From NCBI RefSeq assembly GCF_000226955.1, contig NZ_AGFU01000021.1:1-64000 (forward strand): DNA of 64,000 bases, in the 5' to 3' direction. Source of the DNA: Sphingomonas elodea ATCC 31461. Lineage in GTDB: Bacteria; Pseudomonadota; Alphaproteobacteria; Sphingomonadales; Sphingomonadaceae. Shown here one piece after another: positions 16,801 through 25,053 of this stretch. The translations under genes were made by a program, and so were the position numbers. The number at the start of each line of letters is the position of its first letter. Within the stretch, counting starts at the first letter, position 1. The notes below the pieces were generated by a model. That model saw only the letters and a program-made list of their open reading frames with translations. It ran no database searches and was not told the origin of the DNA.

Positions 16801-18104
16801 CCCGCCGCGGCGTTGAGGCCGGAGACGCGCGCGGCCTTCGCGCGCACCGGCACCAGGATGCGATCGGAATCCACCCGCGCCCGCCCTTCGGCATAGAGCT
16901 GCTCGACCACCGTCTCGCCGAAGCCGATTGCCCCGGCCGAGAGCTTGTACTCCACCATCGGCGTCGCAAAGGCGCCTTCAAGGGCCAGCGATGCCCGTAC
17001 CGACCGCCCGACGAGCTTGGGCGCGATCGTACCCGGTTTCAGCAGTAGCGCATCGACATGCACGCCGCGAAACCGGTTGTTGCCCAGGTCGACGAGCCCC
17101 CGTGCCTGGGCGGAAAGCGCATCGGACTTGAGCTTGATCACGCCGTCCGCCTTGCGATCCGCCCAGCGGAAATCGGTATCCAGCCGCAGACCCGGTGCGG
17201 TAAGCCGTTCGACGGGACCGGCCATGTACAGGCCGGGGTACGTCATGCCGCGGATTTGGAAGCGGCCATCGTCCGCCGTCAGGCCGAGATCGGCGAGGGT
17301 GCGCCCGCCCAGCGTCGCGACACCCTTGCCCTGCCAGTGCTTCCAGTCGCCCGCCCCCTGCACACTGGCGACCAGCGGTGCCTGGAGTTTGGCGAGCCCC
17401 GCAACCAGACCGCCCTTCGGCGCATCCAGGCGCAAATCGATGTCCAGACGGTTGGCAGACGGCACCGCATCCAGCCGCAGCGTCAGCCGGTCGCCGCCAG
17501 CGACGCCGCGCGCCATCAGCGTGCCGGCATTCGCGACGAGCTGCGCGCGGCCATCCGCCAGATGCGCGGAACCGCTCAGCCGGGCGATATGGCGCTGTCC
17601 GTCCACCGCCGGTGCGATATCGATCCGCGCGACGTTCACGCGCGCGACGTCGATGTTGAGGTCCGGCAGTAACGGCGCGTTGGGATCGCCCGATGGCTTG
17701 AGCGCGGGGAGCCGCGCCAGACGGATCTCGGGGCTTTCGAGGTTCCGGATGTCGATGCGGTTCTTGAGGTAGGACAAGGGCCGCCAGTCGAGCCGGATCT
17801 CTTGAGCGGTAGCGAACACGCCCTGGGTATCGTTTACCCGAACGTCCCGCAAAATCATGCCGCCATAGATCGACCCGTCGATCCGTCCGATTCGGAAGCC
17901 GAGGCCCGATTCGAGCTGCAGCTTGCCCAGCTGATCGGCGATCAATCGCCGACCGGGCTGGGTGTCCAGCCCGAGCACCGCCAGGCCGGCCAGCGCGACC
18001 AGCGACACGACCCCCAGCGCGACCCATTGCAATAGCTTCACCCACAAGGGGCGGCCGGTGCGCACGACCGTCACGGTCTCGGTTTCGGGCATGTCGTCCG
18101 CCAT
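13887..18104 (-). CDS. tamB: Translocation and assembly module inner-membrane subunit TamB
   Basis: A 1405-residue protein anchored in the inner membrane by one N-terminal helix (about residues 22-45, LLQWVALGVVSLVALAGLAVL) and spanning the periplasm as a long beta-taco. The DUF490/TamB C-terminal domain is recognisable (RGTYSFASRRFDLTKGIIRFQGAELTNPTIDISA and TSNPALPQDEVLSRLFFG). It works with TamA in outer-membrane protein insertion, and the wider family in lipid transport. Its ATG overlaps the last base of the tamA stop (TAATG), so the pair is translationally coupled. Confidence 0.95.
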   Translation of the reverse strand: MADDMPETETVTVVRTGRPLWVKLLQWVALGVVSLVALAGLAVLGLDTQPGRRLIADQLGKLQLESGLGFRIGRIDGSIYGGMILRDVRVNDTQGVFATAQEIRLDWRPLSYLKNRIDIRNLESPEIRLARLPALKPSGDPNAPLLPDLNIDVARVNVARIDIAPAVDGQRHIARLSGSAHLADGRAQLVANAGTLMARGVAGGDRLTLRLDAVPSANRLDIDLRLDAPKGGLVAGLAKLQAPLVASVQGAGDWKHWQGKGVATLGGRTLADLGLTADDGRFQIRGMTYPGLYMAGPVERLTAPGLRLDTDFRWADRKADGVIKLKSDALSAQARGLVDLGNNRFRGVHVDALLLKPGTIAPKLVGRSVRASLALEGAFATPMVEYKLSAGAIGFGETVVEQLYAEGRARVDSDRILVPVRAKAARVSGLNAAAGGLVTNVTVNGDLAISGSRILSDNLRLKSDKIDAIAIVAADMATGRYTGALKGRVNDYTIAGVGVVDLNTDAELYTAPGGGWGIRGKIAGRSRKLFNEGVRNFLGGNTIASARLNLDPKGIIGIADVRVRAPKFRVLRGQGTYDPAGPIRLTADAVSDAYGPLSARVTGTLNAPQLLLRAEKPGLGVGLAKVEAKVIGRGDAYAVTATGESSYGPFNADVLVRTGKALAIQVNAAKFAGMDIAGQLQATPAGPFAGQLTFRGSGVDGVATLGAEGKFQRADLRATADNATIPGVAELTIGRAIATASVVLAEQPQVVADVQIANLKRGEFLLRTARAKIDYRGGNGTVQAVASGSSGVAFDVALNGRMTPGLWTAALQGQASGVKFRTPSAARIAVENGVYRLLPTQIDFDQGSVRLAGRYGNGTVLQARLDKLDLAIVNAFVPDLGIGGTATGSLDFAQTSPDAFPSADLRLEIDDLTRSSLVRVSTPVHISMVGKLLPDGGDLRALIRRGTSTIGRVVATLRPLGPGAGSWTERLMAAQLSGGVRYNGPAALPFAFTGLPNQQLTGAIGMAADFTGRVDRPLLNGVVRADNLTYDNEGTGTRLTNLKIDGQFSNDAFVLNQASARAGNGTVSASGRVGLSSADGFPMAITVKLDDARLARSEALGATASGTLTITKSADVQKIEGQINIPEAKYQIIRQGAAEIPELTGVRRKGDLDPNQLAQAKKPARAFANFDLAIRVRADNRLMVSGMGLESEWQANITIGGTTLAPQVRGTMEVVRGTYSFASRRFDLTKGIIRFQGAELTNPTIDISANTTAEGVTAILNITGTAQKPQIAFTSNPALPQDEVLSRLFFGTNVTNLSATEAIQLAAALNSLRATGGGLNPLGQLKSATGIDRLRVLGADDTTGRGTSLAAGKYITNNIYIEIVTDARGFTATQLEISLSRALSVLSQTSSFGGSGATLRYSRDY

Positions 18105-20293
18105 TAGAATGCCTGCCCGATCGAGATGTACAGCGCGACCTTGGACTCGCCCCTGCGACGCGCGATCGGTGTGGCCACGTCGATGCGCAGCGGACCGAAA
18201 TTGGTGTAGAGGCGGCCACCGATACCGGCGCCGAAACGCAGGTTTCGCCCGGTGGGCGTCACACCCTCATACACCTGCCCGGCATCGAGGAACGGCACGA
18301 TGCCGTAGTTGCCGAAGCGATAGCGCGCCTCGATGCCGAACTCGTTGAAGGCGCGTCCGCCCACCGGCTTGTCGTCCGGAGAACGCGGCCCCAGTTCCTG
18401 ATAGCCGAAGCCGCGGACCGAGCCGCCGCCGCCGCCATAATAGCGCCGTGAGGGCGGCAGGTCGTCCCGCCCGATCCCGTTGATCGAGCCGACCCGCGCG
18501 CGCCCGGCGATCACGATATTGCTGGTGACCGGGTAATAGCCGTCCACTTCCAGCATCATCCGTGCATAGGGCCGCGCCTGGCCGCGCACCGAAGTTTCGG
18601 CGCTCAGATTGCCCTTGATACGATAACCGCGCGTCGGGTTGAGCAGATCGTCCGAGGTATCGTACCCGACAAAGGTGGGAATGGCGGCGATGAGCCAGGT
18701 ACCACGGTCGCGCTTGCCGGCCTGGAAATTGTACCGGTCCTCGTTCGATCCGACGAGCTCGGCGCCGTAATAATAGGTCCAGCGCTTCTGCCAGATCGGC
18801 GTGGAATCGCGTGAGATCCGCGCCGAGAGCGTGGAGGTGAACGCTTCGAACGCGTCGTAATCCTGATGGTTGAGCGACGCGGTGATCAGCAAGGTCCGAT
18901 CGCGCCGGCCAGCATTGGACCTGCGGAAGGTAGTGGTCAGCGCCTGTTCCTGCGTGCCGAGGATGCTGCTGACGGTGAGCGCGCCTTCGGGCGGGAAAAG
19001 GTTGCGGTGCGCCCAGCTTGCCTGCGCCTTGATGCCCTGCCCGGTGCTGTAGCCAAGTTCACCGGCCAGCGTTCGCGCCTTGCCCGCCACCTGCCGCACG
19101 AGAAGATCGACCTGCTCGGTGCCGTCGGGCCCCGGCTTGCCGGTGCGCTGGGGCTCGACCGAAACGGTGGAGAACAGCCCGGTCGCGATCAGAGCCTGGC
19201 GCAGATCGTCGACCTTGCGGCTGTCATAGATCGCGCCCTCGCGATAGCGGCGAAAGATGTTGATATGCTCGGCCTCGAATACCTGCCGACGCCCGGCCAC
19301 CTGGATCTGGCCGAAGCTGGCACGCGGCCCGAGCGTTACCGGCAGCGTATAGTCACCGCTATGGGTGGCGTCGTCGAGCACGATGTCGCGCTGGCCGACC
19401 TCCAGGAACGGATAACCCTGCTGCGGCATGCGGAGCGAAACATTCGCCTCCGCTGCGAGCACGCGGTCGGCCTGGATCGGATCGCCCGGGTTGAGATTGA
19501 GTTCGCGGTCGAGCAGCCCGGGCGGCACGGTCGGGTCGCTGACGATCCGGATGGTGCCGAGGCGATAGAGTTTGCCCGGCGACGCCGTGATGATCGCCTT
19601 CACTGCGCCAGAATTGGGCGGATCCTGCGCAATCGAGGAGCTGGCGGTCGCGTCGTAATAGCCGAGCGACTTCATCAGCCGGAGCGCCAGTTTCTCGTCC
19701 TCGCGGGCACGGGCGGAAACCATGGCGGCGTTGGCGGCCTTGCCCTTGCCTTGCCGCAGCGCGGAAAGCTCGCGGAACTGCCCGTCCAGTCGAAGCGCGT
19801 CGAGGCCGGTGACGTCGGTGGTGTAGCGGATCGCCGGCGCCTTCTCTCCGTCCTCCGGCTCGTCGCCCACCGGTTGGACCTTGAAATCGGCGAGCAGAGG
19901 CAGCGGGGCGGTGAGCTCCGGCGCTTCGGGCCCGGCTGGCACAAAGCCCTGCTCGTCCATCGGGGCAGCTGAAGAAGATGTGACCGGAGAGGCAGGCTGG
20001 GAGCGCTCGGCCGGAGTCGTCGGCTTCGGCGCCTGCTGAAATCCGTTGAGCGGCTCCAGCGGCGCGTTGATGTCGTCGCTCAGCTTGGGAAGCGCCTCCT
20101 CGAAAGCCTTGTCGGGCACGATCGGGGCACGCTGCTGTGCTTCGGCGGCAGCAGAAGGCTCGGCCGCAGGCGGTGCGGATTGCGGCGCGCCCTGCCCCGG
20201 CTTCGGATCGTTCAGCTGGGCATGGGCAATAGCGGGCACGAAGCCCGTCCCCGCCAGCGCGGCGACCCAAACAACCCGAACCCCTTTTCTCAC
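18104..20293 (-). CDS. tamA: Outer-membrane assembly protein TamA (Omp85 family)
   Basis: A 729-residue Omp85 protein. The GTG start at 20293 was chosen because GGAGGAGGCGC directly precedes it and a clean signal peptide follows (VRKGVRVVWVAALAGTG...AIAHA, cleavage before Gln26); the longer open frame upstream has a non-natural, Arg/Ser-rich N-terminus. After a Pro/Ala-rich stretch (about 26-130), POTRA domains occupy roughly 160-400 and the 16-strand barrel the rest. The L6 lock motif is visible as GSVRGFGYQE, and the last strand ends in SIGQAF with terminal Phe. It forms the TAM complex with TamB. Confidence 0.93.
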   Translation of the reverse strand: MRKGVRVVWVAALAGTGFVPAIAHAQLNDPKPGQGAPQSAPPAAEPSAAAEAQQRAPIVPDKAFEEALPKLSDDINAPLEPLNGFQQAPKPTTPAERSQPASPVTSSSAAPMDEQGFVPAGPEAPELTAPLPLLADFKVQPVGDEPEDGEKAPAIRYTTDVTGLDALRLDGQFRELSALRQGKGKAANAAMVSARAREDEKLALRLMKSLGYYDATASSSIAQDPPNSGAVKAIITASPGKLYRLGTIRIVSDPTVPPGLLDRELNLNPGDPIQADRVLAAEANVSLRMPQQGYPFLEVGQRDIVLDDATHSGDYTLPVTLGPRASFGQIQVAGRRQVFEAEHINIFRRYREGAIYDSRKVDDLRQALIATGLFSTVSVEPQRTGKPGPDGTEQVDLLVRQVAGKARTLAGELGYSTGQGIKAQASWAHRNLFPPEGALTVSSILGTQEQALTTTFRRSNAGRRDRTLLITASLNHQDYDAFEAFTSTLSARISRDSTPIWQKRWTYYYGAELVGSNEDRYNFQAGKRDRGTWLIAAIPTFVGYDTSDDLLNPTRGYRIKGNLSAETSVRGQARPYARMMLEVDGYYPVTSNIVIAGRARVGSINGIGRDDLPPSRRYYGGGGGSVRGFGYQELGPRSPDDKPVGGRAFNEFGIEARYRFGNYGIVPFLDAGQVYEGVTPTGRNLRFGAGIGGRLYTNFGPLRIDVATPIARRRGESKVALYISIGQAF

Positions 20294-20533
20294 GCGCCTC
20301 CTCCGGGAGCCGCGTTCAAGTCCGGCCCGCCCGCCTCCGTAACGGTCTGTTGCCGATTTTGCTCCCCCTGATGCGTCGCTCCAAGCAATGCGTGCGATCA
20401 AACGCAAGGCCCGGCTGGCCTCGCGGGACGGGATTAGCCGGGTGGACGCGTCGTTGCGATAGGCTTGCCGGTACCTACGCGCCGCGCGGAAAGCACCATG
20501 TGTCGAAAAGAAATTGGGCAAAGCGGCGTGCGA

Positions 20534-20980
20534 TCAGTCCTCGCCAAAAGCGGCGGCCGCGATCTCGATGCGGGCCAGCATCGCCGAGAGCTGTGCCTTT
20601 TCGTCTTCGGAGAAGCTGGAGAATAATCGCCGTTCGAGCTCCAGCGCCTTGGGAGCAACCTGTTCGTAGAGTTGCCACCCCTCCGGCGTGAGCGCGACAA
20701 GATGGGACCGCTGATCGTTGGGATTGGCGGCGCGAGCGATCAGCCCGCGTTCCACGAGGCCAATCGCAGCGCGGCTGACCGTCACCTTGTCCATCCGCGT
20801 TCGCCCGCAAAGCGCCTGCTGGCTCATCGCCCCGCCTTCCGCCAGCACAGCCACGAGTCGCCATTCCGGAATGCGCAAGCCGAAAAGGTTCCGGTATGCG
20901 GTGGCCACTGCGTCAGAAACTGCGTTGGTCGCAATGGACATGCGGTACGGCAAAAAGTCGTTCAATCTCAGACTGTTCAT
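20534..20980 (-). CDS. MarR family transcriptional regulator
   Basis: A 148-residue winged-helix regulator. The DNA-binding region is RIPEWRLVAVLAEGGAMSQQALCGRTRMDKVTVSRAAIGLVERGLIARAANPNDQRSHLVALTPEGWQLYE, with the wing DQRSHLVALT typical of MarR proteins. It is transcribed toward tamA but is separated from it by 240 nt, so cotranscription is uncertain. A 15-bp perfect inverted repeat 52 nt upstream of its start is a good candidate for autoregulation. The ligand is unknown. Confidence 0.9.
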   Translation of the reverse strand: MNSLRLNDFLPYRMSIATNAVSDAVATAYRNLFGLRIPEWRLVAVLAEGGAMSQQALCGRTRMDKVTVSRAAIGLVERGLIARAANPNDQRSHLVALTPEGWQLYEQVAPKALELERRLFSSFSEDEKAQLSAMLARIEIAAAAFGED

Positions 20981-21031
20981 TTCAGCCTTTTACCCCCGCT
21001 TAACCATTTCGTACGTGACAACGCTGGCAGG

Positions 21032-21046
21032 TTGCAAATTTTGCAA
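21032..21046. promoter_or_regulatory. Palindromic operator candidate upstream of the marR-type gene
   Basis: TTGCAAATTTTGCAA is a perfect inverted repeat with 7-nt arms around a single T. Size and symmetry match MarR operators, and it lies 52 nt before the regulator's start codon at 20980. Confidence 0.5.
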
Positions 21047-21049
21047 TGA

Positions 21050-21164
21050 TACCGGTAACAGTTCGCACTTGCAGCAGAAGCCCGTGCAGTGCAGAAAGAT
21101 TGGGCCTTTCAGGCATCCTCTCCTAAGACTTTCATAGGCCGCCCTCCGGGGCGGCCTTTTTTTT
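21050..21164 (+). ncRNA. Possible orphan small RNA ending at a strong terminator
   Basis: No plus-strand gene lies upstream of the terminator at 21137-21164: both flanking genes are on the minus strand. The terminator therefore implies a short plus-strand transcript. The segment contains a small GCCT-TTC-AGGC hairpin and no convincing ORF. The 5' end is not determined and no clear -10 box was identified. It does not match the 4.5S, 6S or tmRNA patterns I know. Confidence 0.3.
21137..21164 (+). terminator. Strong intrinsic terminator (plus strand)
   Basis: An 8-bp perfect stem GGCCGCCC / GGGCGGCC with a TCCG loop is followed directly by eight T residues. The T-run is on the plus strand only, so it does not serve the minus-strand neighbours. 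Confidence 0.85.
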
Positions 21165-21184
21165 GGCCGCAATGCCGCCACCAA

Positions 21185-21991
21185 TCAATCCCGAGGGATG
21201 CTGGTGATGACGACGACCCCAGGCTCGGGCGTCGGCTTGGGCTCCAGCTGCTGGCCGATCCACACCGCCAATGCACCCGCTGCCAGCATCACACCGAACG
21301 GCAGCCGGTCCGTTGCGCGCACCCGCCGTCCGGCGCTCATCATGCCCAGCACGGCAGCGATACCGGTAAGGCTGGCGACGAGCAGCACCAAGGGCAAGGC
21401 CTGCCAGCCGAGCCAGCAGCCGATCGCGCCGAACAATTTCGGGTCGCCGCCGCCCAGGCCCTGTCGCCCGCGGAGGCGCCGATAGGCCCAAGCGACCATC
21501 CAGAGCAGGCCGAAGCCCAGCACGCCCCCTTCGATCCGGCCGATCAGCGGCGGCCAGAGCCCGAGCGCACCTGCCCCCAGCCCCGCAATGGCCAGCCCCA
21601 GGTTGAGCGCGTTCGGGAGCCAGAAGGCGGCAATGTCGAGCGCCGCCAACGCCAGCAACAACCAGCCGAACACGGCCCCCGCAGCGCCCTCCAGGCCGGG
21701 TGCGACCAGTCCGGCGACGAAACCGATCGCCATGCCGATTACCTCCGTCACCCAGTGGCTCGGCAGGATTGCCGCGCGGCAGCGGCGACAGCGGCCACGC
21801 TGGAGGAGGAAGCTGAGCACCGGCACCAGTTCGGAGGCACGCAGCGACGCGCCGCAGGAATCGCACGCCGAGCGACCGGTCGCGACACTGCGCCCCTCGG
21901 GCCAACGGATCGCGACGGTGGCGATGAAGCTGCCGAACACAGCACCCAGCACACCCAGCAGGAGCGGCCATCCCCAGGTTTCGATCGGCAT
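21185..21991 (-). CDS. Type IV prepilin peptidase / leader peptidase (A24 family)
   Basis: An inner-membrane aspartic protease of 268 residues that cleaves and N-methylates type IV pilin or type II secretion pseudopilin precursors. The cytoplasmic zinc-type tetracysteine loop is present (Cys43, Cys46, Cys68, Cys71 in CDSCG...CRRC), indicating the bifunctional methylating form. The catalytic aspartates are Asp119 (ALDIAAFWLPN) and Asp183 in the GGGDPK motif. Seven to eight hydrophobic helices are apparent. The ATG at 21991 was preferred over an upstream GTG at 22081. No pilin or gsp genes are nearby, so the substrate is encoded elsewhere. Confidence 0.92.
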   Translation of the reverse strand: MPIETWGWPLLLGVLGAVFGSFIATVAIRWPEGRSVATGRSACDSCGASLRASELVPVLSFLLQRGRCRRCRAAILPSHWVTEVIGMAIGFVAGLVAPGLEGAAGAVFGWLLLALAALDIAAFWLPNALNLGLAIAGLGAGALGLWPPLIGRIEGGVLGFGLLWMVAWAYRRLRGRQGLGGGDPKLFGAIGCWLGWQALPLVLLVASLTGIAAVLGMMSAGRRVRATDRLPFGVMLAAGALAVWIGQQLEPKPTPEPGVVVITSIPRD

Positions 21992-22198
21992 CACGCGGCG
22001 CCTGCCTGCTGCGCGCAAGGCGCTAGGCCCCGAACGGGGCGAGCCAGAACAGCAGCCCGTTCTGCCTGCTGATCGGGGCACTCCCTTTCGGCCTGTGGAA
22101 GAAGTTCACGCACCATGCCTTCCTGCGGGAGCGCGATGGCTTTTGCAAACCGGGCGCCGGCCCCCTAGATCCTCGGCAAACACCCGAGAGGAGCCTGT

Positions 22199-23386
22199 AT
22201 GTCCGCCGATCCCATCGTCATCCTGTCCTATGCCCGCACCCCGATGGGCAGCCTGCAGGGTAGCCTCGCCGATGCCTCCGCCACCGATCTGGGTGCGACC
22301 GCGGTCGGTGCCGCGGTCGAGCGCGCTGGGCTGAAGGGGGAGGCGATCGAGCGGATCTATATGGGCTGCGTACTGCCCGCGGGACTAGGCCAGGCGCCCG
22401 CCCGCCAGGCCGCACTCAAGGCCGGGCTACCGCAGCACATCGAGGCGACGACGATCAACAAGATGTGCGGATCGGGCATGCAGGCGACGATCATGGCCGC
22501 GGAGGCGCTGGCGGCAGGCTCGGTCGACCTGCTGATCGCCGGGGGCATGGAGAGCATGACCAACGCGCCCTACCTTTCGATGCGCCACCGCAGCGGCGCG
22601 CGGATCGGCCATGACGTGCTCAAGGACCACATGTTCCTGGACGGGCTGGAGGACGCCTATGAGCCCGGCCGCCTGATGGGCAGCTTCGCCGAGGAGACGG
22701 CGAAGGAGTATCAGTTCACCCGCGAGGCGCAGGACGCCTTCGCCATCGCCAGCCTGGAGCGCGCGAAGGCCGCGCAGACCAGCGGCGCCTTCGACCGCGA
22801 GATCGTCCCCGTCGAGCTGCAGGGCCGCAAGAGCGTGACGACGGTGGCACTCGACGAGCAGCCGACCAAGGCCGATCCGGCCAAGATCCCGACGCTCAAG
22901 CCCGCCTTCACCAAGGACGGCACGATCACCGCGGCCAATGCCTCGTCGATTTCGGACGGCGCGGCGGCGCTGGTGCTGGCCCGCGCTTCGGTGGCGGAGA
23001 AGCTGGGCCTTACGCCGATCGCCCGGATCGTCAGCCACGCCGCGCACGCCCATGCCCCGGCACGGTTCACCACGGCCCCGGTGTTCGCGATGCGCAAGGC
23101 GCTGGAGAAGGCCGGCTGGGAAACCGGCGATGTCGACCTGTTCGAGGTCAACGAGGCCTTTGCCTGCGTGACGATGATCGCGATGCAGGAACTCGGGCTC
23201 AGCCACGAGGCGGTGAACGTCCATGGCGGCGCCTGTGCGCTCGGCCACCCGATCGGCGCCAGCGGCGCGCGGGTGCTGGCGACGCTGCTGTCCGCGCTCG
23301 AGACCAAGGGCCAGAAGCGGGGTCTGGCCTCGCTGTGCATCGGCGGCGGCGAGGCAACCGCCGTCGCGGTAGAACTGATGGACTGA
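22199..23386 (+). CDS. Acetyl-CoA C-acyltransferase (thiolase)
   Basis: A 395-residue thiolase that cleaves or condenses acyl-CoA thioesters. The nucleophile is Cys90 in INKMCGSGMQA; the general base and second cysteine are His350 (ALGHPIGASGAR) and Cys380 (SLCIGGGEATA). Length and the MxSMTNAPY region fit biosynthetic/degradative acetoacetyl-CoA thiolases. GAGAGGAG lies 7 nt before the ATG. It could finish acetoacetate use from the tyrosine and leucine pathways, but it is 11 kb away and on its own. An 82-nt repeat follows 8 nt after its stop. Confidence 0.93.
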   Translation: MSADPIVILSYARTPMGSLQGSLADASATDLGATAVGAAVERAGLKGEAIERIYMGCVLPAGLGQAPARQAALKAGLPQHIEATTINKMCGSGMQATIMAAEALAAGSVDLLIAGGMESMTNAPYLSMRHRSGARIGHDVLKDHMFLDGLEDAYEPGRLMGSFAEETAKEYQFTREAQDAFAIASLERAKAAQTSGAFDREIVPVELQGRKSVTTVALDEQPTKADPAKIPTLKPAFTKDGTITAANASSISDGAAALVLARASVAEKLGLTPIARIVSHAAHAHAPARFTTAPVFAMRKALEKAGWETGDVDLFEVNEAFACVTMIAMQELGLSHEAVNVHGGACALGHPIGASGARVLATLLSALETKGQKRGLASLCIGGGEATAVAVELMD

Positions 23387-23394
23387 AGCGGTTC

Positions 23395-23476
23395 GGGGTG
23401 GGGCAGTGTCTCAAAGAGACCAACTTCTGGTCTGGAATACCTCCACTAACCCCTCCTCCAAGGAGGAGGGGCTTAG
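23395..23476. repeat. Left copy of an 82-86 nt inverted-repeat element
   Basis: Starts GGGGTGGGGCAGT, contains hairpin 1 (GTCTC-AAA-GAGAC, 23408-23420), a linker with CTGGAAT and CCTCCAC, and hairpin 2 (10-bp perfect stem CCCCTCCTCC with an AA loop, 23450-23471), and ends CTTAG. It is closely matched, inverted, at 25054-25139. It lies between convergent genes and may also act as a terminator hairpin. Confidence 0.85.
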
Positions 23477-23485
23477 AGACGAGGA

Positions 23486-23968
23486 TTACCGCACCGTCTC
23501 GCCGGGATCGGTACCCCAGATGCGCGCCTGCTCGACATACCCGGCCCGACCGCCGGCATCGAACCAGCACCAGCCGCTGCTGCACGCGCTGATCTTGCCC
23601 ACCACACCCGGGGCCGCTCGCCAGCTGATGTGGGAGTCGTTCGCCGGCGTACTGTGCAGCTCGGCCACGCCGCCGATCACGATGGCGGTGCGCTTGTCCT
23701 CCAGCAGATTGGCCTGCATCCAGCCCTCCGCGCCGTCCGGATCGCGCACTTTCAGCCAGGCGCCATAGCTGGCGGTCACCTTCAGGGGCAGGCCGCGGCG
23801 CTGGTAGAACCAGTTGGTGGGATAGTTGCGTCCGGGCCCGGTCCGCATCCGCGCCTTGCTGGCCTTGAGCGAGGCATAATAAGGCGGCTTGCGCTCCGCA
23901 TGCGCGGGGATGGCCAGCGCGACGAGCGCCAGGGCCGAAAGTCCGATCGTGAAACGCCGCTGCTGCAT
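23486..23968 (-). CDS. Secreted bacterial SH3 domain protein
   Basis: A 160-residue exported protein. The ATG at 23968 begins a signal peptide (MQQRRFTIGLSALALVALAIPAHAE); a TTG 12 codons earlier is possible but gives a poorer N-terminus. Two SH3-like repeats follow: KASKARMRTGPGRNYPTNWFY...GAWLKVRD..GAEGWMQANLL and VAELHSTPANDSHISWRAAPGVVGKISAC..GWCWFDAGGRAGYVEQARIWG. Bacterial SH3 domains usually bind cell-wall peptides, so a periplasmic wall-associated role is likely. It is divergent from the hydroxyacid dehydrogenase, and both genes sit between two inverted repeats. Confidence 0.88.
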   Translation of the reverse strand: MQQRRFTIGLSALALVALAIPAHAERKPPYYASLKASKARMRTGPGRNYPTNWFYQRRGLPLKVTASYGAWLKVRDPDGAEGWMQANLLEDKRTAIVIGGVAELHSTPANDSHISWRAAPGVVGKISACSSGWCWFDAGGRAGYVEQARIWGTDPGETVR

Positions 23969-24042
23969 GGCCGCACCTATCGTCCAGCACGGCCTTCGCT
24001 TCAACCGTTGACTGCACCCGTGGCACCCGCCAAGCCGTTGCC

Positions 24043-25041
24043 ATGGCCGATACCAAGCGACCGTCCCGCCCCAGGGTGATCGTCACCCGCGCGCTGCCGC
24101 ACGCCAGCGAAGCGCGGATGGCGGAGCTGTTCGACTCGGTCCCCAATTCCGACGACGCGCCGATGGACGCCGCCGCACTCGCTGCCGCCATGGCCGACGC
24201 GGACGTACTCGTCCCCACCGTTACCGACCGCATCACTGCCGAATTGCTTGCGGCGGCGCCCCAGCGACTGCGGCTGATCGCCAACTATGGTGCGGGGGTC
24301 GGGCATATCGACCTGAAGGCCGCCCGCGCCCGCGGCATCGTCGTCACCAACACACCCGGCGTGCTGACCGACGACACCGCGGACATGGCGATGGCGCTGA
24401 TCCTCGCCGTGCCGCGCCGGCTGGTGGAGGGCGACAAGCTGGTCCGCTCGGGCGATTGGCGCGGCTGGAGCCCCACCAGCATGCGCGGCCACCGCATCGG
24501 CGGGCGCAAGCTCGGCATCCTCGGCATGGGCCGGATCGGCCAGGCCGTGGCACAGCGCGCCCGGGCGTTCGGGCTGCAGATCCATTATCACGGGCGGCAC
24601 CGGGTACACGAAGTGCTCGAGCATCAGCTGGGTGCCACATACCATGAAGATCTCGATGCGATGGTGGCGGCGATCGACATCCTGTCGATCCATACCCCGC
24701 ATACCGCGACCACCAGCGGCCTGATCGATGCGCGACGGCTCGATCTGCTGGGCCCGGAAGGCTGGCTGATCAACACCGCGCGCGGCGAGATCGTCGACCC
24801 CGAGGCGTTGGTCGCGGCACTGCAGGAACGCCGCATCGCGGGCGCGGGTCTCGACGTCTATGTCGACGAGCCGAAGGTCGATCCGCGGCTGATCGCGCTG
24901 GAGAATGTCGTGCTGCTGCCGCACCTGGGCTCGGCGACGTTCGAGGCGCGCGAGGCGATGGGGATGAAGGTCATCGCCAATATCCGCAGCTGGGCCGACG
25001 GGCACCGCCCGCCGGATCAGGTGTTCGAGGGGTGGCTTTGA
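24043..25041 (+). CDS. D-2-hydroxyacid dehydrogenase (glyoxylate/hydroxypyruvate reductase type)
   Basis: A 332-residue NAD(P)-dependent dehydrogenase that interconverts 2-oxoacids and D-2-hydroxyacids, most like glyoxylate reductases (GyaR). The Rossmann motif GRKLGILGMGRIGQAVAQRARAFG is present. The catalytic triad is visible as Arg in LINTARGEIVD, Glu in YVDEPKVDP and His in VVLLPHLGSAT. NYGAGVGHIDLKAARARGI is the conserved substrate-side loop. It starts 74 nt from the divergent SH3 gene. The exact substrate is not predictable. Confidence 0.92.
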   Translation: MADTKRPSRPRVIVTRALPHASEARMAELFDSVPNSDDAPMDAAALAAAMADADVLVPTVTDRITAELLAAAPQRLRLIANYGAGVGHIDLKAARARGIVVTNTPGVLTDDTADMAMALILAVPRRLVEGDKLVRSGDWRGWSPTSMRGHRIGGRKLGILGMGRIGQAVAQRARAFGLQIHYHGRHRVHEVLEHQLGATYHEDLDAMVAAIDILSIHTPHTATTSGLIDARRLDLLGPEGWLINTARGEIVDPEALVAALQERRIAGAGLDVYVDEPKVDPRLIALENVVLLPHLGSATFEAREAMGMKVIANIRSWADGHRPPDQVFEGWL

Positions 25042-25053
25042 AATTCTGAATTT

